Shown here piece after piece: positions 56,826 through 64,000 of a DNA stretch of 64,000 nucleotides. The position numbers and the translations under genes are program-made. Every line of letters begins with the position of its first letter. Position 1 is the first letter of the stretch. The notes under the pieces were generated by a model. It searched no databases. It had not been told where the DNA came from and saw only the letters and a program-made list of their open reading frames with translations. The stretch is from Caenorhabditis elegans. Taxonomy: Eukaryota; Nematoda; Chromadorea; Rhabditida; Rhabditidae. The stretch is taken from NCBI RefSeq assembly GCF_000002985.6, contig NC_003283.11, positions 2,108,001 to 2,172,000 on the forward strand. Reading direction: 5' to 3'.

Positions 56826-58779
56826 TCAACTATCCGTATTGGTAAAATTGCCAAGTTGACACGGCAATCTGCTTTTTGGCTGAGCCTTAATTTTGAAAGT
56901 TTTCCTGTTAAACGTCCAAAATACGAAACACGCTTCAATTGCACATCCGGCAAGTTTTGTCACAACTATATAGGGACCAATATTCTGAAAGTTATATACT
57001 TTAAAAAAAAAGTTTTGAGTAGAAAATTACCTGAAAACTAAAGAACTGCTTATGTGCAAATTGATTTGCAATAAAATTCGGAACAAAATCAAAAACACAG
57101 ACGATTGTTGAGTCGATGAGTGCCAGGCGGTTCACCTTAACATTATTTTTGAAATTTTCAAAATTTTTAGGCTAGTCTTACCCTTGACAATTCCTTCCTC
57201 CCGTTCCTCCCGAGCTCATTGAAAATAAAAAGTTTAGCACAAAGAAGCAATAAGCACACGAAGGTGATGGTAAACGTTACCTGAAACATTTTTTCAAAAT
57301 AAATTATTCCGTACAAAACTTACAGATTTTTGATGGGTCCAATAGTGAAAGAAACACGTATTCATCGCACAGCCCAAAGCTGCACAGTTTTTTGGGATGT
57401 TGAGCTTAAAATTGCAAAACACATATAAAACTATATCCTCATTTAGCCCGTAGATCACTGCGATCATGAAAATTATGACGGCGGGAAAACGTTTGCGGTA
57501 GTTGTGAAAGAAAATTGGAATGTACGCAGCCTGAAAACAATTACCTAGGAATTTAATTTTTGCGCATTCGGAGATTTTATTCTGTATCTATGAAAGATTC
57601 CACATGCCACAAAACCTAGGCACCTATGCTTTCAGCCTGGTAGCTCAAAAATTGAGAGCAAAAAAGTAAATTTGAAAAAAAAACTTTTAAAATAAAATCA
57701 TTTTATAGTAGTCAGGCAACTAATTAAAGTTAATCGTAGGACCAAAAACTGCATTACGGCAACTGCCGTTCGGCAAAATTTTGTCGTCAAATTCGGCAAA
57801 TCGGCAAATTGCCGGTTTGCCGGAAATTTTGATTTTGCCTTTTTGAAAGTTTTCGCCGTTTGCTAGATATTTCTAAAAAATCTGCTTACTTTTCAAAATA
57901 GATGTGGGAAAATTCATAGAATAATTTTTTTACAATTTTCCCGATTAAAATTAAAATTCTGAAATTTTCAAGAAAAAGAGCAAACCACATTTGCCAAAAA
58001 TTTTCGGCAATATGCCGATTTGCCGATTTGCCAAAAATTTCAATTCTGGCAATCTGTAGGTTTACCGGAAATTTTCAATTCCGACAGTTTGCCGATTTGC
58101 CGGAAATTTTCAACTCCGACAATTTGCCGATTTGCCAAAAATTTCAATTCTGGCATTTTGCCGGTTTACTGGAAATTTTTAATTTCGGCAATTTGCCGGT
58201 TTGCCGAAAATTTTCAATTCCGGCAATTTGCCGGTTTGCCGATTTGCCAGAAATTTTCATTTCCGGCAACTTGGCGATTTGCCGGAAATTTTTAATTCTG
58301 GCAATTCGCCGATTTGCCAAAATTTTTCAATCCCGGCATTTCGCCGTTTTTGCCGGTTTGCCGGGCAAAATAGTTTGCAGCCCACCCCTGCTCACCGCTA
58401 CTCTCTCCATCGAAATGGCCAATGAAACCATCGATCTTGTTGCGTCCACATTTGACGACGGAAATCCCAAATAAAATATCAAATTGTGATATTTTCTTAA
58501 TTCTTCAGGAATTAATGAGTAGGCTATCACAAAAAGCAAATAAACACAGACAATTGATCCTTGTAGTACATCAACGGAAAATCGGAAGTAGAATAGAGCC
58601 ATGTCTTTCTTTTTTCTAAAATTTGAATACGATTTAATACAAATTTAAAACCATTAAAGATACCTCTCAGTTTTAACCAGAAAATAAAAATTCATTGCAC
58701 ATGAAAATACAGAAGAAACGACGCCAAATATGGATATCGTCACCGCCGAAATGTTCATTTTTGGTTGCTCCGTGTGCAT
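56826..58779 (-). CDS. srbc-family chemoreceptor GPCR (6 of 7)
   Basis: Six exons on the minus strand (58779-58664, 58615-58396, 57530-57324, 57280-57182, 57135-57031, 56984-56826) encode 301 residues. Landmarks: KKKDMALFYFRFSVDVLQG, SMERVA, FFHNYRKRFPAV, YGLNEDIVLYVFCNFKL, CAALGCAMNTCFFHYWTHQK, VNRLALIDSTIVCVFDFVPN, GPYIVVTKLAGCAIEACFVF. The start codon is two bases after a TTTCAG acceptor, as in trans-spliced genes. Of the srbc genes here it most resembles those at 39.1 and 61.3 kb (NEDIVLYVFC, FSFQ). Intron 2 is 865 bp, mostly a TTGCCGG minisatellite. Predicted chemosensory receptor. Confidence 0.9.
57760..58375. repeat. TTGCCGG minisatellite in srbc intron 2
   Basis: Units such as TTTGCCGATTTGCCGGAAAT and TTTTCAATTCCGGCAATTTG. 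The denser part is 58005-58375. The array ends 20 bp from the exon 2 donor site, and the read-through frames here are not genes. Confidence 0.88.
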
Positions 58780-61305
58780 TTCTGAAAGTAGGCAATTTAC
58801 TGAAAATTTTTTGAGCAACGAAATTGGACAAACTACGACGTAAGAAAATCCCAATTCATCTTAGAATAAAATATTAATTCGCAGAAAAATTTCCATTTTT
58901 TCTTACTATAAGCAGCTGTATGCAAAGAGCCAGACGACGAAGTTTAATTAATTTGCATACTAAGAAGCGTTGTGTGGAGCTTAGGAAAATGAGCCTGGTC
59001 AAAATTTTGACTACAAATATTATTTTATTAAAAATCAAAAAATTTGCGTCTCTTTTGAAGACCCTTCATTTTTTTAGAGAAAAATTCAAGCTTTAAAAAA
59101 TTTTGGCGGGAAACTCATTGTTTTGATAATAAAATTGGCGGAAAATTCTAATTTTTTGAGAAAACAGTTTGAATGGGAAATTTAAATTTTAAAACGAAAA
59201 CTCTAGGAGCAAAATTCAAATTTTCTGATAAAACAATTTTGGTGGGGAATTCAAATTTACTGAAAAAAAAATTTTGCCGGGAAATTTACATTTTCTGGAA
59301 AAACATTGGTGTGAAATTCAACTTTCTTGTGAAAAAAAATTCACCGGAAATTCAACTTTTTCTAGAAACTGTTTGACGGGTAAATCAAATTTGTTGAAAT
59401 CATTTTAACAAGAAAATCAAATTATCCGAAAAACATTTTGACGGAAAAAAACCAAATATTTTCTGAAAAAAATATTGGCGAGATTTCAAATTATTTGAAA
59501 AAATTTCAGCGGGAGATATCATTCATCAGGATTATTTGGAAAGAAAACTCTGTCGATAAAACTTTGAAAAAGCGTTTCTTTAATTGGCCGGTTATATTTA
59601 TTTTTAACTTTTTCCTTCTACTCTTGAGGATTTCAATTAAAATATAAGCGGCACTGGAGCACATTAAAACGTTATCTAACCGAGAAAAAGTTTAAAGATC
59701 CAATGAAGAAGCCAGAAATTTATATGATCGTCGAGTGCGAGATCATTATTTATGTCTTTAAATATTCAAAGCACAAAATATAACGAGACTACAATTAGCT
59801 TGAACATATTGCACCTAACGAAGAGTTTAACGATGTGACGATGCCGATGACATGTGATGAGCCATCCTAGAGTATATTTATTTATTTTATTTATTTAATA
59901 CTGTGGATTTCTTTGCGTCGGAAAAGAGCAAAAAATACAATACATACACACGTGCAAAAAATAAGAAGTTTTACTTACATAATACACCAACATTTTCCAA
60001 CACAATTAATTTGCGATGTAAAAAGTTTAATTTATCATGGGTCGTTGCCAAAAAAAAATTGCCAAAAAAATTTTAACAGCGACTTTCATGGAGGTACATC
60101 AAAAAAGAAAGACTGGAGAATTTCATTACCAGTGAAAAAATAGCTTGAAAAACATTTACAATTCAAATTGTCACGAAAATTGATTGTTTTCTCGAATGCT
60201 CTTTTTGAGTAAACAAGTCGTTTGATTAATATTTTTTTTGCAAAATTTATTTCAATTTTTATGTTTTTAACCTCTGTTAGCAAATATGCAGAATTGTTTC
60301 AAAAGTAGGAAAAACATGAAAATAAGCACTTTTACTAGCAAAATGAAAAATCTGAATTGAAAGTTTTAGTCACTTGCGCGGGAAATTTAAATTTGACCCA
60401 AAAAGCTAAGTGTTAAATAAAGCCATGAATTTTGCCACACTAGGGTTAAAATAGACATTTCACAAGCATAAACTCATGCAATTGAAATCGAAATAACAAA
60501 GTTCAAAAAACGCCAAAGTGTTTCCTCGATGAAATTTGATCCATTATGCCCATTTCGTCAACTCATTAAATATTTTTTTTTTTCGAATTTGCGCTCTTTG
60601 TCTGGTGAGCGCAGAAAAAATACTTTGAAGCAGGGTGCGCGACAAAAAAACTCGAATTTTCAGCAATTGCCGGAATTGTCGATTGCCGAAAATTTTGAAA
60701 ATCGACAATTCCTGAAATTGTCGATTGCCGGAAAATTTTGAAAACCGACAATTGCCAAAATTGCCAATTGACAGAAATATAAGTTTGATACTTTTTGTAG
60801 ATACAGTCTAAACATGCATTTTTGCCGAGCTCGGCAAACTTTAAGAACGTGAATTTACTAAAATTCAGTGATTATGGTGCTCCAAAAATAATAAAATTTA
60901 TCACAATTTTCCGTGCTCGGCAAATATTGAAAAAAATAGATTTTCGAATATGCCAAGCTTGGCAAATTTTGAAATTTGCCACACACCACTATTTTTCAAA
61001 CCTTTCAGTGCTTTATTACAGTGCCCTTCACGTTTTTTATTCCTCAAAACATGACTAAATTATGCACGATCACATTTCGTTCTGGCCGAGAATTTGATGA
61101 GAAAACTTTGAGCACACTTTTCAGTACAAATCTTGTGTGTTTTTCTCTGAGCCGCCAGCCGACCGTGAAATCGTGCTAGACATTTGTGACTGTGACTTTC
61201 CGTATGTGAAAAATCAAAGACAGAATATCAAAGTTTCTGCCATCTGATAGTATTAATTTCAACTGCCTCTTCTCAAAAAGTTGAGAAAACCTGTCTATTA
61301 TAGAT
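58780..61305. other. Intergenic region between divergent srbc genes
   Basis: A 2.5 kb region with no exon found. It contains a degenerate GGCGGGAAATTCAAATTTTC array (59080-59540) and a short array of TTGCCGG-related GTCGATTGCCGGAAAATTTT units near 60650-60790. The ends should hold the promoters of the two srbc genes. Confidence 0.6.
59080..59540. repeat. Degenerate GGCGGGAAATTCAAATTTT tandem repeat
   Basis: About ten units of 40-50 bp with the pattern GGNGGGAAATTCAAATTTTC then TGAAAAAACATTT. Units differ at many positions, so the array is old. Similar units occur near 1000-1040 and 2290-2370. Confidence 0.65.
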
Positions 61306-62668
61306 ATGGATGTCCACGTCATGATGAACACTTCTGCCCTGATGATGACTCTAGTGGGAATTGGTTCTTCTCTCTACACAAGTGTTTTGAACATCTATTT
61401 TTTGAAAAAAGTTGAAAGGTTGGTTTTTTCATAAAAGACTCCTAGAAATCTATACTCAAATTTATCATCTTTAGAAATTTATAAACCACGGGCAACTGTA
61501 CCATTTTCCAAAACATTTCCTAGTTTAAACTCTCATCTTCAGAAATTTAAAAATTACGGGCAACTCTAAATTTAAATTGCTCATCTTCAGAAATTTATAA
61601 ATTACGGGCAAATCAATATTTAAATTGCTCATCATCAGAAATGTATAAACTGCAGGCAACTGAGAATATAAATTGCTAAGTTTTTCATTTAAAAAGGTTA
61701 ATTTTCAGAAAGAAAAATGATATGATTCTATTTTACTTTCGTTTTTTCTTGGATGCGAGTATTGGACTTCTTGTTATTTTTTATCTGTTAGTTGTCATAT
61801 CTCTCTCCTATTTTTGGAATACGTTTGCAGATTATCAAAACTTTATTTTTTATTTCGGATTTCCTATATCAAATATTTCCACCTGCCGATCAATCGTCTC
61901 ATTGGCAATATCGATTGAAAGATCTGTGGCTAGTGATTTTTCAGAATTTAGTTTTCAAAAACAGATTCGTTTTTTTTTCAGGCAGTTTACAGTCCCATAT
62001 TCTATCACAACTATCGCAAACTCTGTCCGTCAATCTTTATACTATTAATCGCAGTTTCTTACGGATTAGCTGAAAATCTAGTGCTACACGCTGTCTGTAA
62101 TTACACAATTTATTTGTCTGAAAACTGCGCAGCACTGGGATGTGCTGTGAACTCTTGTTTCAACAAGTACTGGACTATCAGTAAATTGGTAAGAATTGGT
62201 TGTTACTTACAAAAAGTTTACACTGGGTAGTTTCAGATTTTATTTGTATTGATATTTTTGTTCTCTGCCATATTGTTTTTGAAACTAACAATTTTGAAGA
62301 AGAATACAGTGAACAAAAACTTGTCAAGAGTGAGTTTAAAAATAATTATTTTAATTTCATGGAATTTCAATCCAACAAATTTAGGTCAATTACTTAGCTA
62401 TTATGGACTCAATTGTTATGCTCTTGTTCGATTTTCTTCCAAACTTCACAGCAAATTACTTTTCGAATCTCAAATTTCTCAGCTTTCAGGTATGTCTCAA
62501 ACTTCACCGAAACCATTTAAAAATTTATATTTAAAGATCGCCGGACCCTACGTCACAGTTGTAAAGATGTTTGGAAGTGCATCCGAGGCATACTTGGTGT
62601 TTCGAATTATAAGAAAAAAGAGTGAATCTATGGTTGGAAGTGTCGGTAGATCTCTGGATCGTCGGTAG
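61306..62668 (+). CDS. srbc-family chemoreceptor GPCR (7 of 7), divergent
   Basis: Six exons (61306-61418, 61709-61928, 61982-62188, 62237-62329, 62385-62489, 62537-62668) encode 289 residues. Landmarks: RKKNDMILFYFRFFLDASIG, SIERSV, YSPIFYHNYRKLCPSI, YGLAENLVLHAVCNYTIYLS, CAALGCAVNSCFNKYWTISK, VNYLAIMDSIVMLLFDFLPN. In the last helix the usual GC pair is replaced by GS (KMFGSASEAYLVF). The exon 2 donor fits best as GC (TCTGTG then GCTAGT); a GT three bases earlier would lose one residue. Intron 1 carries a 50-bp tandem repeat. AATAAA at 62698. Probably functional, but it is the least typical member. Confidence 0.85.
61440..61700. repeat. 50-bp tandem repeat in srbc intron 1
   Basis: About four copies of a unit containing CATCTTCAGAAATTTATAAA then TTACGGGCAACT and TTTAAATTGCT. 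Several copies contain TTTTCAG- or CTTCAG-like acceptors, so the array offers decoy splice sites before the true one at 61708. Confidence 0.8.
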
Positions 62669-62744
62669 ATAACTATTTGTATTATTATTCAATTGTTAAT
62701 AAAGTGTATTCAGACTGATGCGTTTCTTGTAATGTCGGTTTTTT

Positions 62745-63060
62745 TGGTTTATAGCCGACGTCTTGCGAGTAGTATTTTTGGCGTACGGCCAACGTTTTGC
62801 AAACAGTGTTTAAGTTGGCTTGCAACCGACGTCTTGCGAGTTTTTTTGTAGAGCGACCGACTTTTTACAAATTGTCATTTCATCTTGCGACCGACGTCTC
62901 GCGAGTTGTTGTTCGTAGCGCGACCAACTTTTTGTAAACTGTCATTTTGGCTTGCGACCAACGTTTCGCTAATTGTATTTTTGTTTTGCGGTCGACGTCT
63001 CGCGAGTTTCTTTTTTGTATTGTGACCGACGCCCCGCGAGTCACTGTAATTTGTGGCGGT
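62745..63060. repeat. GCGACCGACGTCTCGCGAG tandem repeat
   Basis: About seven units of 40-45 bp, alternating forms GCGACCGACGTCTCGCGAGT and GCGACCAACTTTTTGTAAAC separated by T-rich spacers. GC-rich cores contrast with the AT-rich flank. It lies between the last srbc gene and the sru-like fragment. I do not recognise this repeat. Confidence 0.75.
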
Positions 63061-63417
63061 GTGAATATGGCGGCGTTTGGTGTTGCTGCTTTCGGCACCT
63101 TTGTGAAAAACTTTCTCAAAACCTCGAAAATGAGGATTGTCAGATTTTCCATTGAATGTGCAATATGCAATGCCTGCAGCTCCTGGCTTTTTTTAAAATC
63201 AAGATATAAACTTTTACAGACATTGATTATTGGCAGACAACTTACTTTGTTCAGACAACCTTTAAGGGTTCTTACGAATTCTCTGTTCTCCGAATCAAAT
63301 AAAGACGTGAGTAGAGGCTGTCTGATTTGATTTGCCCCAAATTTAATTAAATCGAATTCTTGTTCTGAAAGCCTATTTTATTCATTTCTCGCCGTTTTGT
63401 GTAACACCTGGCGCCAA

Positions 63418-63876
63418 ATGGCTCATGATCATACAATTTTTGGGCAGCCAGGTTATGTTAACTTCCAATATAGTTTTAATAAACTCTCAATATTAGCCAT
63501 CATCTGTACTATTTATACGATTCCAGTATGCTTCATTTTATTGAAAATGATTTTTATCTATTTCAAAAGCAAACGACAGGACCAAAACAAGATTTTGTGT
63601 CCCGAGCTATTTTGTCAATTTTGATCATGCAAGTGTTGTGTCTTTGCCACGTTATTACAAAATTTTTGGTTTCCCGTCTTCCCCACACAGGATTGATCAC
63701 TGCGTGGTGCGCTGTTGAGAAACCGCAGTTTTTTGAAACTTCTTGTCTTTTTCAATTATGGAGTTGTCTATTCAAAGTATGCCGCAGTTATTGTGTTTTG
63801 CACATTTCGAGTCACATTGTTGTTTTCGATTGGATCAGCCCAGCAGGTTTTTAATTGTTTTTTTGAGTTTCTAATT
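63418..63876 (+). pseudogene. sru-like chemoreceptor, frameshifted, partial
   Basis: An ATG at 63418 begins a frame that looks like the start of a nematode sru receptor (IFGQPGYVNFQYSFN, then two hydrophobic helices and QDQNKILCPELFCQF), stopping at TGA 63622-63624. The homologous sequence continues in the next frame (LSILIMQVLCLCHVITKFLV, then HTGLITAWCAVEKPQ). It shifts again at the T6 run 63729-63734 (LLVFFNYGVVYSKYAAVIVF). Both shifts lie in T runs. The downstream exons are absent or outside the window. Most likely a pseudogene; sequence error at two runs is less likely but not excluded. Confidence 0.65.
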
Positions 63877-64000
63877 TCAGACTAAAATAGTATTTCCTAA
63901 ACCATTCTAGTGGAAAAATCAAGAACTTACAACATTAAAAAAAACTTTTCTGAAAATATCCCCGAAGTATCACACTAACAAATCCTCCAAATTACAAAAA

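Overview
This window is nuclear DNA of a Caenorhabditis nematode, almost certainly C. elegans, probably from an arm of chromosome V. The genes have many short introns with TTTTCAG acceptors and the DNA is AT-rich. Nematode chemoreceptor families (srbc, str-like, sru) are present, and palindromic DNA elements and minisatellites are dense. Two genes match ones I know from cosmid F22F7: ckb-4 at the left edge and ldp-1 at 19.5-21.9 kb. The cosmid and chromosome assignment is from memory. All exon models were built by hand from splice signals and reading frame.

Left part (1-26.3 kb) holds mostly enzymes. In order: the 5' end of a choline kinase (minus, ckb-4); a family-92 glycosyltransferase (plus); a GT49/LARGE-like glycosyltransferase (minus); a relic of the last exon of a ChaC gene; a doubtful small gene; two tandem saccharopine-dehydrogenase-like genes (plus), the second being ldp-1; and an intact ChaC-type gamma-glutamylcyclotransferase (minus).

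Middle (26.3-36 kb) is nearly 10 kb in which I can support no gene. It holds nested palindromic elements, an array of heat-shock-element-like TTCnnGAA motifs, CTACAGTAA minisatellites with a 122-bp higher-order unit, and one copy of a GC-rich dispersed repeat whose inverted partner lies in a str-like gene near 36.6 kb.

Right part (36-64 kb) is a chemoreceptor cluster: two str-like genes (minus), seven srbc genes (six look intact, one has unusual features; 39.1, 43.8, 45.6, 47.5, 49.1 and 61.3 kb plus, 56.8 kb minus) and a frameshifted sru-like fragment at the right edge. Two tandem copies of a secreted Tyr/Ser/Gly/Asn-rich protein (minus) sit among them; one has a frameshift. A tRNA-like sequence with perfect A and B boxes lies in the intron of the intact copy. 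A lysine-rich, probably nuclear protein (minus) lies at 50.8-51.4 kb.

The most interesting signal is a short foldback repeat containing GCAGCCGACATCT. It recurs between the srbc genes, forms part of a short intron in several of them, and supplies the final codons (NKQPT then stop) of three neighbouring srbc genes. Two of those genes also have a 51-nt intron with no stop in frame and, apparently, GC-AG splice donors.
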